Notes: generated by a model from the sequence alone, not told the origin. DNA of 64,000 nucleotides from Lysobacterales bacterium (GCA_002632325.1 NSJK01000001.1:234405-298404), one strand, 5' to 3'. Shown: positions 37,087-47,008, counted from the stretch's first letter. A program made the numbers and translations.

Positions 37087-38363
37087 TCATTCTCGCGATC
37101 ATCGCCTTGCTGCTGCTCGCGGCGCTGGGTGCGCCGCTGTACGCGATCATCGGCGCGGTGGCCTTGCTTGGTTTCCACTTGGCGGGGCAGGAAGGCGTCG
37201 CGGTTGCGGTCGAGTTCTATCGCCTTGCCGACATGCCCGCGCTGATCGCGATTCCGTTGTTCACGCTCGCCGGTTATCTGCTTGCCGAAAGCCGTGCGCC
37301 GCAACGCCTCGTGCGCCTGACCAATGCCTTGCTCGGCTGGTTGCCCGGTGGCCTTGCCGTGGTTGCGGTGCTCGCCTGCGCGATGTTCACCGCCTTCACT
37401 GGCGCCACCGGCGTCACCATCGTCGCACTCGGCGCGGTGCTCTATCCGGCCTTGCTTGAGCAGAAATACGGCGAGCGATTCTCGCTGGGTCTGCTCACCT
37501 CGGCCGGCAGTCTTGGCTTGATCCTCGTGCCTTCGATGCCGCTGATCCTCTACGGCGTGGTGGCGCAGCAGTTCCACACCACGCCGCCGGTAACGATCGA
37601 CGATTTGTTTCTCGCCGGCGTGTTGCCGTGTGCGCTGATGGTGGTGATGCTGTCGGTCTACAGCATCTGGCATGCGCGGCGGGTCGGTGTGGTGCGCGAG
37701 AAGGTGAGTGCGGCCGAGCTGCGCGGCGCATTGCGCGAGGCGGCCTGGGATCTGCCGTTGCCGTTCGTGATCCTTGGCGGCATCTATTCGGGCAAGCTCG
37801 CTGCCTCGGAAGCGGCGGCTGCGACCGCGCTGTACGTGTTCATCGTCACCGTGTTGATCCGTCGCGAAATCCCGTGGCGCAAGCTGCCGCTGGTTGCGCG
37901 CGAGGCGATGCTCCTGGTCGGCGCGCTGCTGCTGATCCTCGGCTTCTCGCTCGCACTCACCAACTGGCTGATCGACGCCGAAGTCCCCGAGCAATTGTTC
38001 ACCGCGATCCAGACGCACATCGCCAGCCGCGGCGCCTTCCTGCTGATCCTCAACGTGTTCCTGCTCGTGTTCGGGATGCTGCTCGAAGGCTTCCCGGCGA
38101 TCATCCTGCTGGTGCCGCTGGTGTTGCCGGTGGCGCTGCGCTACGGCATAGATCCCGTGCATCTGGGGATTCTGTTTCTCGCCAACCTGCAACTGGGCAT
38201 CTTCCTGCCGCCGGTGGGCATGAACCTGTTCATCGCGAGCATGCGCTTCGGCAAACCGGTGCTCACGCTCGTGCGTGCGAGTGCACCGTTCTTCCTGATC
38301 CTGTTGATCGCGGTGCTGATCATCACCTATTGGCCGGGACTGTCCCTTGCCTTGATTCGCTGA
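37083..38363 (+). CDS. TRAP transporter large permease (DctM family)
   Basis: This 426-residue membrane protein has about eleven hydrophobic helices. Conserved DctM parts are MPALIAIPLFTLAGYLLAES, AMFTAFTGATGVTIVALGAVL and the C-terminal NLQLGIFLPPVGMNLFIAS. It would provide the Na+-driven transport path. The GTG start overlaps dctQ. It converges with the efflux operon (16-nt gap). Confidence 0.93.
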   Translation: MIILAIIALLLLAALGAPLYAIIGAVALLGFHLAGQEGVAVAVEFYRLADMPALIAIPLFTLAGYLLAESRAPQRLVRLTNALLGWLPGGLAVVAVLACAMFTAFTGATGVTIVALGAVLYPALLEQKYGERFSLGLLTSAGSLGLILVPSMPLILYGVVAQQFHTTPPVTIDDLFLAGVLPCALMVVMLSVYSIWHARRVGVVREKVSAAELRGALREAAWDLPLPFVILGGIYSGKLAASEAAAATALYVFIVTVLIRREIPWRKLPLVAREAMLLVGALLLILGFSLALTNWLIDAEVPEQLFTAIQTHIASRGAFLLILNVFLLVFGMLLEGFPAIILLVPLVLPVALRYGIDPVHLGILFLANLQLGIFLPPVGMNLFIASMRFGKPVLTLVRASAPFFLILLIAVLIITYWPGLSLALIR

Positions 38364-38379
38364 GGACGCCGGTCCGCGA

Positions 38380-39654
38380 TCAGTGCTGCGCGTGGCCTTC
38401 GGTGTCGTCGCGTTCGTGCCAAAGCTCATGGCTGTCGATGAGCATGCGCAGGTAGGCTTCGTGTGCGTCCGCGCGCTTGCGCAGTTCATCGAGTGTGGCG
38501 CCGGCGTCGAGGCGTTCGGCCTGCATCCGCTGCGCGAGGTCGATCTCGCCGAGTTCGTAAGCACGCTTCTGGCGCGCAAGACTGCGCGCATGGGCCTCGC
38601 GTGCCTGCTGCGCAGCCTGCCACACGGCCAGCGTGGATTGCACCTGCGCGACACGCAAGCGTGCATCGCGCGCGATTTCGCGCTGCATGCCTTGAGCCTG
38701 TGCGCGCAGCGCATCGGCGGATGCTGCTGCAGCGCGAGCCTGCGCCGAGCGCCGCGTGCCGCCGAAGGGAATTTCGAGCACCACGCCGATGCCGCGCTCC
38801 ATGCCGCCGCGCTCTGAGAAAGTCTGGATGCCGATGCTTGGATCGGGCAGGCGATCGGCATTGGCGCGCTGCGCTATCGAATCCTGTTGTGCGGCCAATT
38901 CCTCGGCGGCGCGGATTTCGTGGCTGCGCTCGATGATGCGGTCGATCCACACTTGTGGCTCGGCATCGAGGGCTTTGGGTGCGGGCAGGAGCGGCGCACG
39001 GTCGGGCAGCGGGATCTGCGCGAAGTCGGCGCCGAGCCTGAGCCGGCTTGCGTCCAGTTCGGCCTGTGCCTGACGTGCCTCGGCTTCGGTGACTGCGGCT
39101 TCGGCGCTGATTTGCTCGAGCTCGCGTTGCGCGGCGTCGCCCAGTTCGACACGCCGCTTGAGGGACCTCAGTTCACCTTGCAGCGAGTCACGCCGCGCCT
39201 GCGCTGCCTTGGCGCTTGCATCGGCGCGCAGCCAGCCGAGCCAGTCGTCGAGCAAGGCGAGGGCGGTTTGATGCTCGGCATCGCCATGCAGAAGCTCGGC
39301 AGCGGCAAGCCCATGCGCACCATTCTCGCGATCGAGTGCGGCCTTGCCGGGCAGGCGGATTGCACGCGTGAGTTGGGCATCCCACTCGCTGTAGCGGGCG
39401 CGGCCGTCGACGGTCGGTGCATCACGTACCGTGCGGCGCAGCGGAGCAATCGACAACGTGGTGTCGTGCGGCCCGGCCGCGAGTGCGCGTGCGTTCTCGC
39501 GCGCCTCGCTCACGCGCGCCTGCGCGGCCTGGACTTGCGCGTGGGCGGCGATCGCCGCGTGGGCATGCTCGGCGGGTGGCAGGAAATCCTGTGCCTGGAC
39601 GCTGCCCACAAACAGCAGGATCGCAGTGGCGATGCAAGGGACGCAAGGAGTCAT
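38380..39654 (-). CDS. TolC-family outer-membrane efflux protein (CzcC-like)
   Basis: This 424-residue protein has a signal peptide (MTPCVPCIATAILLFVGSVQA) and two long coiled-coil halves rich in Ala, Glu, Gln and Arg, as in TolC/CzcC proteins. GTRRSAQARAAAASADALRAQ lies in the second half. It ends in a histidine-bearing tail (ELWHERDDTEGHAQH). Its ATG overlaps the stop of the RND pump gene. It is the last gene of the operon. Confidence 0.86.
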   Translation of the reverse strand: MTPCVPCIATAILLFVGSVQAQDFLPPAEHAHAAIAAHAQVQAAQARVSEARENARALAAGPHDTTLSIAPLRRTVRDAPTVDGRARYSEWDAQLTRAIRLPGKAALDRENGAHGLAAAELLHGDAEHQTALALLDDWLGWLRADASAKAAQARRDSLQGELRSLKRRVELGDAAQRELEQISAEAAVTEAEARQAQAELDASRLRLGADFAQIPLPDRAPLLPAPKALDAEPQVWIDRIIERSHEIRAAEELAAQQDSIAQRANADRLPDPSIGIQTFSERGGMERGIGVVLEIPFGGTRRSAQARAAAASADALRAQAQGMQREIARDARLRVAQVQSTLAVWQAAQQAREAHARSLARQKRAYELGEIDLAQRMQAERLDAGATLDELRKRADAHEAYLRMLIDSHELWHERDDTEGHAQH

Positions 39655-42600
39655 GCCGGAGTCTCCGCATTGCCGAAGCGACGATAGAGCAGGGGCAGGA
39701 GCAGCAAGGTCAGTGCGGTCGAACTGAGCAAGCCGCCGATGACCACGATCGCGAGCGGGCGCTGGATTTCCGAGCCCGGACCGCTCGCAAACAGCAAGGG
39801 CACCAGACCCAGTGCGGTGATGCTCGCGGTCATCAGCACCGGGCGCAGGCGTCGGCGCGCACCTTCGCGTACGACGTGATCGCCATCGAGTCCCTGCGCA
39901 TGCAACTGGTTGAAGCAGTCGATCAGAACCAGACCGTTGAGCACGACAATGCCGAGCAGGGCGATGAAGCCGACAGAGGCCGGTACCGACAGGTACTCGC
40001 CGCTCAGCCATAACGCGAGGATGCCGCCGACCAGTGCGAACGGCACGTTGCCGAGGATCAAGAGCGATTGGCGCAGCGAGCCGAAGGTCGAGAACAGCAC
40101 GAGAAAGATCAAGCCCAGCGCGATCGGCACGACCAGGGCAAGTCGCGCAGCAGCGCGCTGCTGGTTCTCGAACTGACCGCCCCATTCGATGCGATAGCCC
40201 GCTGGCAGCGGCACCGCGCGCGCCACCGCTGCGCGCGCCTCGTCGACGAAGCCGACCAGATCGCGGCCATCGACTGCGCTCTGCACGAGCACGAAGCGCG
40301 AGCCGTTTTCGTGATCGACGCGCACCGGACCGGCGGTCGGTTCGAGCCTTGCGACCGCGTCGAGCGGAACCTGTCCGCCCTCATGTCCGGCGAGATTCAG
40401 GCGCGCGAAACTGTCGGCATCGCCACGCTGCAGCGCATCGCCACGCACGATGATCGGCATGCGGCGACCGCTGAGCAGAACCTGTCCGGCTGGCAGGCCT
40501 TCGAGCTGGGCACGCAGCTCGTCCTGAATCGTGGCGACATCGAGGCCGGCGCGACTGGCTGCCTGCGCATCGATCGCCACGCGCAGGAATTGCGCACCTT
40601 CGGCAGTTTGCGCAATCACGTCCTGCGCGCCGCGCAGCTTGCCCACCACCTCGGCAGCGCGCGTGCCCAGCTGCGCAAGCTCGCTCAGGTTCGGCCCGAA
40701 GATCTTGATCGCGACATCGCCGCGGCTGCCTGTGAGCATTTCCGAAATGCGCATCTCGATCGGCTGGGTGAAGCCGACCTCGAGACCGGCAAAGTCATCG
40801 GCAACCTTGCGCAATTCATCGATCAGCCACTGCTTGTCGCGCACGCGCCATTGCGACTTGGGCTTGAGCTGCAGGAACAGGTCGGTCTCGTTGAGGCCCA
40901 TCGGATCCAGGCCGAGCTCATCCGAGCCCACGCGGGCGACCGCATGTTCGACCTCGGGCACCTGCCTGAGGATCTCGCGTTGCAGTTGCAGATCCAGATC
41001 GCGCGAGTGCGGCAGGTTCACCGATGGCAATTTCACCACCTGCATCGAGATATCGCCTTCGTCCATTGTCGGCAGGAAGGTCTTGCCGGTGGCGATGTAG
41101 GCGAGTGCGCCGAGTGCGAGCAGGATCGAAGCTGCGATCACCACGATGCGCGGCCGACGCAGCACGCGATCGAGCAGGCGCGCGTAGTGGCGATCGAGCA
41201 GGCGCATCAGCCACGGCTGCGCATGGCCATGATCCTTGAGCAAGAGCGAGGCGAGCACGGGCACCACGGTCAGCGACAGCAGCAGGGAGCCGCCGAGCGC
41301 GAACACGATGGTGAGTGCGACCGGCGCGAACATGCGCCCTTCCAGACCCTGCAGGGTGAGCAGCGGCAGGAACACGAGGCAGATGATGAGGATGCCCGCG
41401 GCGACGGGAAGTGCGACTTCGCGTGCGGCCGCACCGATCCGCTGCAGGCGCGGCAGGTGCGAATCGGGCGCGGCCGGGTCGAGACGGCTGATGCTGTTCT
41501 CGACCACCACCACCGCGGCATCGACCAGCATGCCGACCGCGATCGCGAGCCCGCCCAGACTCATGAGGTTGGCGCTCATGCCGAACAGATGCATGGCCAG
41601 GAAGGTGAACAGCGCGGCCAAGGGCAGGATCAGCGACACCACCAGCGCGGCGCGGACTTCGCCGAGAAACACGAACAGGAGCAGCACCACCAGCAAGGTC
41701 GCTTCGAGCAGGGCATTGCGCACCGTGCCCACCGCGCGATCGATCAAGGCGCTGCGATCGTATGAAATTTCGACATGCACGCCTGCGGGCAGGCTCGGTG
41801 CGAGTTCGGCGAGGCGCGCGCGTACCGCCGTCACCAGATGTCCGGCGTCAGCGCCGCGCAGGCCGACGACGATGCCCTGCACGGTTTCGCCCGTGCCGTC
41901 GCGCGTGACCGCGCCGTAGCGCGTCAGGGCTTCGGTGCGCACGCTGGCGACATCGCGCACGCGCAATACCTGCCCGTCGCGCGTGGCAATCACGATTTCG
42001 CCCAGATCGCTTGCGCCGTGCAACGCGCCTTCGACGCGTACGATCAGGGCCAGCTCGCCCGCGAGCAGACGACCCGCGCCGTCGTTGCGGTTGTTGCGCT
42101 CGATCGCCTCGACCACGTCGTGGAAATTGAGGCCTGCGGCGGCGAGCTTGCCGCGATCGGGCACCACGGTGAGGGTCTGCACTTCGCCACCGAGGGCATT
42201 GACGTCGGCGACGCCTGCGATCGTGCGCAGCGCGGGTCGCAAGGTCCAGTCGAGCAAGGTGCGGCGCTCGCCCAGGCCAAGGCCGCCGCCCTCGATCGTG
42301 AACATCAGCATGTCCGACAGCGGCGTCGCGATCGGTGCCATGCCGCCTTCCACGCCGGCGGGCAAGTCGGCCTGTGCATCGGCGAAGCGCTCGCCGACCT
42401 GCTGACGCGCCCAATAGATGTCGGTCCCTTCGGCGAAATCGATGGTGATATCGGCGATCGCGTACTTGGCGACCGAGCGCAGGATGCTGGCCTTGGGCAA
42501 ACCCAGCAGTTCCATTTCCAGCGGTTGCACCACGCGCGACTCGACTTCCTCGGGCGTCATGCCCGGCGCCTTGAGAATCAATTTGACCTGGGTCGGCGCG

Positions 42601-42725
42601 ATGTCCGGATAGGCATCGACCGGCAGCGCGCGCCAGGCGATCACGCCGGCAATCACGAGGCCGACGGCGGCGACCAGCACCAGGAGGCGCTGACCAAGCG
42701 AGAAGCGGATCAGGCGATCGAGCAT
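39651..42725 (-). CDS. Heavy-metal-type RND efflux pump (CzcA/CusA family)
   Basis: This 1024-residue inner-membrane pump has twelve TM helices in two halves and large periplasmic loops. The N-terminus FSLGQRLLVLVAAVGLVIAG and DAYPDIAPTQV are typical of the metal (HME) RND group. TM4 reads AIAVGMLVDAAVVVVEN, carrying the proton-relay Asp and Glu. Metal specificity (Co/Zn/Cd versus Cu/Ag) is not settled. It lies between the adaptor and TolC genes with 6-nt and overlap spacing. Confidence 0.92.
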   Translation of the reverse strand: MLDRLIRFSLGQRLLVLVAAVGLVIAGVIAWRALPVDAYPDIAPTQVKLILKAPGMTPEEVESRVVQPLEMELLGLPKASILRSVAKYAIADITIDFAEGTDIYWARQQVGERFADAQADLPAGVEGGMAPIATPLSDMLMFTIEGGGLGLGERRTLLDWTLRPALRTIAGVADVNALGGEVQTLTVVPDRGKLAAAGLNFHDVVEAIERNNRNDGAGRLLAGELALIVRVEGALHGASDLGEIVIATRDGQVLRVRDVASVRTEALTRYGAVTRDGTGETVQGIVVGLRGADAGHLVTAVRARLAELAPSLPAGVHVEISYDRSALIDRAVGTVRNALLEATLLVVLLLFVFLGEVRAALVVSLILPLAALFTFLAMHLFGMSANLMSLGGLAIAVGMLVDAAVVVVENSISRLDPAAPDSHLPRLQRIGAAAREVALPVAAGILIICLVFLPLLTLQGLEGRMFAPVALTIVFALGGSLLLSLTVVPVLASLLLKDHGHAQPWLMRLLDRHYARLLDRVLRRPRIVVIAASILLALGALAYIATGKTFLPTMDEGDISMQVVKLPSVNLPHSRDLDLQLQREILRQVPEVEHAVARVGSDELGLDPMGLNETDLFLQLKPKSQWRVRDKQWLIDELRKVADDFAGLEVGFTQPIEMRISEMLTGSRGDVAIKIFGPNLSELAQLGTRAAEVVGKLRGAQDVIAQTAEGAQFLRVAIDAQAASRAGLDVATIQDELRAQLEGLPAGQVLLSGRRMPIIVRGDALQRGDADSFARLNLAGHEGGQVPLDAVARLEPTAGPVRVDHENGSRFVLVQSAVDGRDLVGFVDEARAAVARAVPLPAGYRIEWGGQFENQQRAAARLALVVPIALGLIFLVLFSTFGSLRQSLLILGNVPFALVGGILALWLSGEYLSVPASVGFIALLGIVVLNGLVLIDCFNQLHAQGLDGDHVVREGARRRLRPVLMTASITALGLVPLLFASGPGSEIQRPLAIVVIGGLLSSTALTLLLLPLLYRRFGNAETPA

Positions 42726-42731
42726 GGCGCC

Positions 42732-43772
42732 TTACTCGCCACGCAGGGATTTGAGTGCGCTGGCGCCGCTGCTCACGACGGCATCGCCGGCCTTGAGTGC
42801 GCCGCGCACGATCGCAGTGCGCTCGTCTCCACCGAGACGTTCGACGCTGACTGCGTGGTAGCGCTGATTCCGGGCGACGAAGAGTTCGAGCGTGCTGCCG
42901 CTGGCAATGAGAGCAGTAGTCGGTACTTGCACGGCATCGGCGGGCGCGCGCAATTCCAGCCGCACCTGACTGCGTTGACCGATGTGCCAGCGCCCCGCAT
43001 CGGCCAGACGTGCGCGCAGGCGGATGCTCTGGCTGCCGCTGGTGGTGGCGAGTGCGACTGCGACCACTTCGGCGCGTGCGCCATCGTCGAGGATCACGCC
43101 AAGGCCGGGTGCGTAATCACTGGCATGCTCGAGCGGCGCCTGTACCAGCAGGTCGACTGCATTGCCGGCAGCAATCGTGAACGCGGTTTCGAATGCGGCC
43201 ACGCTCTGGCCCGGCGTGATCGCACGCTGGAGGATGCGACCATCGATCGGCGCACGCAGTTCGTATTCACCTGCTGCGCCGTCCTTGGGTGTGGTCGCTG
43301 CGGTGAGTGATTCCTGTGCCTGTTGCAGGCGTGCTTGCGCATCGGCCGCCCGGGCCTTGCTTTCATCGGCGCGCGAGCGCGCGATGATGCCCTCGCCGAG
43401 CAGGCTCGCATCGCGGCGCGCCTGACTCTGCGCGAGCGTGGCTTCGCTGCGACTGCGCTGCAGGTCGGCGCGTGCAGCGAGGAAATCGCGGCTGTGCACG
43501 CGTGCGAGCGGTGTTCCGGCACGCACCTGCGCGCCTTCGTCGGCGCTGATGCTGGCGACCACGCCTGCAAACGGTGTGCTCACCGTGCGCGTGGCATCGA
43601 GCGGCGCGATGATCTCGGCTGGAAGGCGCGACAGCGGCAGGCTTTGCGCCTCAATGGCGGCAACCGTAATGAGCTTGAGCGCGACAACTTGGCGCGCGTC
43701 GAGTTCGATCGCCTGCTCGGACTGCGCATGCGCTGCGCTGATGGCGAGGCTGGCAAGCAAGGTGCAAGTCAT
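42732..43772 (-). CDS. RND efflux periplasmic adaptor (CzcB/CusB-like)
   Basis: This 346-residue membrane-fusion protein has a signal peptide (MTCTLLASLAISAAHA), a barrel-sandwich start (PLDATRTVSTPFAGVVASI), a helical hairpin of Ala/Arg/Gln-rich sequence and a lipoyl half APIDGRILQRAITPGQ. The ATG at 43772 is chosen over an in-frame TTG at 43802, since it directly begins the signal peptide. It is the first gene of the efflux operon. No metal-sensing regulator is adjacent. Confidence 0.88.
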   Translation of the reverse strand: MTCTLLASLAISAAHAQSEQAIELDARQVVALKLITVAAIEAQSLPLSRLPAEIIAPLDATRTVSTPFAGVVASISADEGAQVRAGTPLARVHSRDFLAARADLQRSRSEATLAQSQARRDASLLGEGIIARSRADESKARAADAQARLQQAQESLTAATTPKDGAAGEYELRAPIDGRILQRAITPGQSVAAFETAFTIAAGNAVDLLVQAPLEHASDYAPGLGVILDDGARAEVVAVALATTSGSQSIRLRARLADAGRWHIGQRSQVRLELRAPADAVQVPTTALIASGSTLELFVARNQRYHAVSVERLGGDERTAIVRGALKAGDAVVSSGASALKSLRGE

Positions 43773-43964
43773 GCGGGCAAACGCGGCGGGCAGGGCAGGC
43801 AAGGTCGGCAGCCTCGTGGGGACTATGCGCCCATCCTGCCGGTGCGAGCTTTGGCGATGCTGTGGATGCGCCGCAAAAGGTTCAGCCTGCTACAGCGTGA
43901 CCGCGGACTTCAGCGCCGGATTGCCCTTGTCCTTGAGGTGGCGCGGCAATAAAACGGTCGCGTA

Positions 43965-44345
43965 TCAGCGCTGATCCGGGGGTTCCCAAAGTTCGACCTT
44001 GTTGCCATCCGGATCGATCACCCAGCCGAACTTGCCGAATTCCGAATCTTCCCGCGCATCGAGAACCTGACAGCCTTCGCCACGCAGGGCAGCAAGCAGC
44101 GCGTCGAGGTTGGCGACGCGGTAGTTGATCATGAAGGAAGCCGAACCCGGCAACATCTTGTCGCTGTCCTGCGCGAAGGCACTCCAGATCGTCATGCCGG
44201 CTTCGCTGCCTTGGCCGCCCCACTCAAAGATGGCGCCACCCCAGTCGGTGACGTCGATCCCGAGATGTTCGCGATACCACGCACACAGACGCGCCGGATC
44301 CTTCGACTTGAAGAAGATCCCACCGATGCCGGTTACACGCTTCAT
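43965..44345 (-). CDS. VOC-family (glyoxalase-like) protein
   Basis: This 126-residue single-module VOC protein has two beta-alpha-beta-beta-beta repeats, GIGGIFFKSKDPARLCAWYREHLGI and ASFMINYRVANLDALLAAL, and ends GWVIDPDGNKVELWEP with a conserved metal-ligand Glu. The substrate is unknown. Such proteins include dioxygenases, lyases and resistance proteins. It lies downstream of a GNAT gene on the same strand. Confidence 0.85.
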   Translation of the reverse strand: MKRVTGIGGIFFKSKDPARLCAWYREHLGIDVTDWGGAIFEWGGQGSEAGMTIWSAFAQDSDKMLPGSASFMINYRVANLDALLAALRGEGCQVLDAREDSEFGKFGWVIDPDGNKVELWEPPDQR

Positions 44346-44436
44346 GTCTGAGCTCCCGCCCGTGTCACGACTTTCTCCTGGAAGTATGGCGCAGCTGCGG
44401 CGCGCGTCGCCATTGCGCGGCACCGGTCGGCATGCT

Positions 44437-44940
44437 TCAAGCCTTGCTGCCGAATGCAGGATGATAAGTGACGACGCCACTGGGCAAGGGGTGCCTGAAA
44501 CGCACTGCCTGGAAGTACTCGACGGGCACACCGGGCAGCACAAGTGAAGGCTGCGCGATGAAACCGAAGCGTCCATGGAAGCCGGGATCGCCGAGCACGA
44601 CGCAACCGGCGGCGCCGAGATGTTCGAGCTGCGCGAGCGCGTGCTGCATGAGCTGCGAACCCACGCCGGTGCGCTGCCGGGACGGCAGCACCGAAATCGG
44701 ACCGAGGCCATACCAGTCTTTTGCACCGTCAGCGATCGATACCGGCGACAGCGCGACGTGGCCGATCACTTCGCCCTCGCTCTCGGCGACCAGTGAAATC
44801 GCCAGCGCGCAGCTGCGGCGCAGTTCGCGCACGATGAACTGCTCGGTGTGATCGGTATGCGGCGCATCCCGGAATGCGGCAATCGTGAGCCGTTCGATCG
44901 CAACGACATCGCCTGAGCGCTCTTCTCGGATCTGCATCAT
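44437..44940 (-). CDS. GNAT-family N-acetyltransferase (YhbS-like)
   Basis: This 167-residue acetyltransferase has the acetyl-CoA motif LPSRQRTGVGSQLMQHALAQL and CVVLGDPGFHGRFGF, close to the YhbS group. The acceptor is unknown. The ATG at 44940 is favoured by AGGGA 7 nt upstream. A second ATG follows immediately. Confidence 0.85.
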   Translation of the reverse strand: MMQIREERSGDVVAIERLTIAAFRDAPHTDHTEQFIVRELRRSCALAISLVAESEGEVIGHVALSPVSIADGAKDWYGLGPISVLPSRQRTGVGSQLMQHALAQLEHLGAAGCVVLGDPGFHGRFGFIAQPSLVLPGVPVEYFQAVRFRHPLPSGVVTYHPAFGSKA

Positions 44941-45259
44941 GTTTGATTCCCTTTCGACGCGCCCATGCAAGCGCATGATGCTCTTTGCCAACGCTTGTGG
45001 TGTGACTGCGACGCCGATGTGGCGTCTCTGCGACGTTGCGTGCACGTCCAGTTCAAGCTTGCCTGAACGAGCCCTACGCGTCCCCACAAATTTGATGATT
45101 CTGAGCGTGGCACACGGTTGTTAGCATCCATGGATGGTCGTGTGTTGATGCTTGAGCAGGGTCCTTCGATGCGCGACTTCCCGGAGAGTTCGCAAACATG
45201 ACAATCGTCTTGATGTTGAACGCCCGGCTGTGCCCAGTTCATGGAAAACGGAGTGAAGA
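44941..45259. other. 319-nt gap before the LRR gene
   Basis: No gene is recognised here. There is a short hairpin GACGCC-GATGT-GGCGTC near 45010-45026 and a more AT-rich part near 45090-45130 that could hold the LRR promoter. GGAG at 45250-45253 is the LRR ribosome site. Confidence 0.5.
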
Positions 45260-47008
45260 ATGAAGACGGAGAGTTTGCTTGCGCGTTGCCTGTTGTCTTG
45301 CGGTCTTGGCTTGTCCCTGCATGCGCAGGCGCAGGTTCCTGCATCGGAGCGCGCCGTGCTCGATGCGCTCTACAGCCAGACGGGGGGCGCCAGTTGGGAG
45401 CGCAAGCAGGGCTGGGGCGGGGCGAGCGGCACCGAATGCAGCTGGGCCGGTCTGAGCTGCGAAAGCGGTCACGTCGTCAGCTTGAATCTGGAGCTAAACA
45501 ACCTGGTCGGAACCTTGCCGACGCTGGACGGGCTGCCAAAACTGCGCAGAATCGAGCTGTCGTTCAATCAGCTGAGCGGAAGCATTCCGAATTTGCTCGG
45601 CTTGGGCGATCTGGAGGAATTCGTTGTCCGCGGAAATCAATTCAGCGGTGCCATTCCGAAGCTGCAGACCTTGAGCAAGCTGGAGACCTTCGTGGCCAGC
45701 AACAATTTTCTGGAGGGAAGTATCCCGCAGCTGTCAGGGATGCCGGAACTCGCTGATTTTGCGGTCGAGGTCAACCTGTTGTCGGGGGAAATTCCGCAGT
45801 TGACGAATCTGCCGAAGCTGCGAACCTTCATTGCCCGCGCGAATTATCTGACTGGCTCGATTCCTCCGCTCGATGGGCTGACCCATCTCGGAACGTTCAT
45901 CGTCGATGACAACCGACTCACGGGTTCCCTGCCCAGTCTCGCGGCGTTGCCGAACCTCGTGCGCTTTGAAGCACAATTCAATGCACTGACCGGCCAGATT
46001 CCCCCTCTGGACGCATGCGCGCAGCTCCTGACCTTCAATGTCGGTCGCAACCAACTGACAGGCCCGGTGCCATCGATGCATCTGCCGGCCACCTTGGTTC
46101 GATTCGATGTGTCGAGAAACCAGTTGTCGGGCTCCCTGCCGTCGCTCGCAGGACAGACCGAACTCAATCTGTACGACATCAGCAACAACCAATTGACGGG
46201 GCATCTCCCGAGCCTGCTCGGCTTGAGCAGCCTTGGTGAGTTCAATGCCCACAACAACCAACTCAGTGGTCCCTTGCCGAGCTCGGCCGAGCTGATGAAT
46301 CTCGTCTTTTTCGCAGCTTCCCGCAATCAATTGAGCGGCACGGTTCCATCGATCTCGGGCGCCCAGAATCTCTCGGAGTTCTATGTGGGCAGGAATCAGT
46401 TGACCGGCTCGCTGCCGCCGATGAGCGACTTGCCGGTGCTCACGTACTTCTACGCCGAGTCGAACCATCTGAGTGGTGAGATTCCCGATCTGTCATCGGT
46501 CCCGACCCTGTGGGATTTCGAAGTCAGCGCCAACCAACTGGAAGGAAGCATTCCATCGCTCACGGACAACATCAACCTGACCTATTTCAATGCCAGCGGA
46601 AACCGCCTGAGCGGATCGATTCCGGATTTGGGCGGGTTGCAGTGGCTTGCCTGGTTTCTGGTCAATGACAACCAGTTGACCGGAAACCTGCCGAGCCTGG
46701 CGGGCTTGCAGATGGAGGAATTCGATGTGAGCGACAACCTGCTGGAGGGCTCACTGCCTGCCAGCGATGGCGTGACCGCGATCACCCAGTTCAACGTCGC
46801 CAACAATCAACTCGTCGGAAGTCTGGCTTCAACCAGTGCGCGTGCGCTGGCCGGGAAGATTCAAGCCTCCGGCGCCGTGATCTGCCCGAATCGCTTCGAC
46901 ATCGAGCCGGTCGCGGAATGGGATCTGGCCACGGGTCGTGCGCCCTGGTATGCCACTCCATCCCTCAACAATCGATGTGACAGCATCTTTGCCAACGCGT
47001 TCGAGTGA
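45260..47008 (+). CDS. Secreted leucine-rich-repeat protein with plant-type repeats
   Basis: This 582-residue protein has a signal peptide (MKTESLLARCLLSCGLGLSLHAQA) and an LRR N-cap like plant receptor ectodomains (WERKQGWGG then CSWAGLSCESGHVVSLNL). About twenty tandem repeats, mostly 23 residues long, follow the pattern N-x-L-(S/T)-G-x-(I/L)-P-x-L-x-x-L-x-x-L-x-x-F. Plant-type LRRs are usually 24 residues. The C-terminus has paired cysteines and ends CDSIFANAFE. It is likely exported and involved in protein or surface recognition. Codon use is less GC-biased than in neighbours, suggesting transfer or rapid change. Confidence 0.88.
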   Translation: MKTESLLARCLLSCGLGLSLHAQAQVPASERAVLDALYSQTGGASWERKQGWGGASGTECSWAGLSCESGHVVSLNLELNNLVGTLPTLDGLPKLRRIELSFNQLSGSIPNLLGLGDLEEFVVRGNQFSGAIPKLQTLSKLETFVASNNFLEGSIPQLSGMPELADFAVEVNLLSGEIPQLTNLPKLRTFIARANYLTGSIPPLDGLTHLGTFIVDDNRLTGSLPSLAALPNLVRFEAQFNALTGQIPPLDACAQLLTFNVGRNQLTGPVPSMHLPATLVRFDVSRNQLSGSLPSLAGQTELNLYDISNNQLTGHLPSLLGLSSLGEFNAHNNQLSGPLPSSAELMNLVFFAASRNQLSGTVPSISGAQNLSEFYVGRNQLTGSLPPMSDLPVLTYFYAESNHLSGEIPDLSSVPTLWDFEVSANQLEGSIPSLTDNINLTYFNASGNRLSGSIPDLGGLQWLAWFLVNDNQLTGNLPSLAGLQMEEFDVSDNLLEGSLPASDGVTAITQFNVANNQLVGSLASTSARALAGKIQASGAVICPNRFDIEPVAEWDLATGRAPWYATPSLNNRCDSIFANAFE

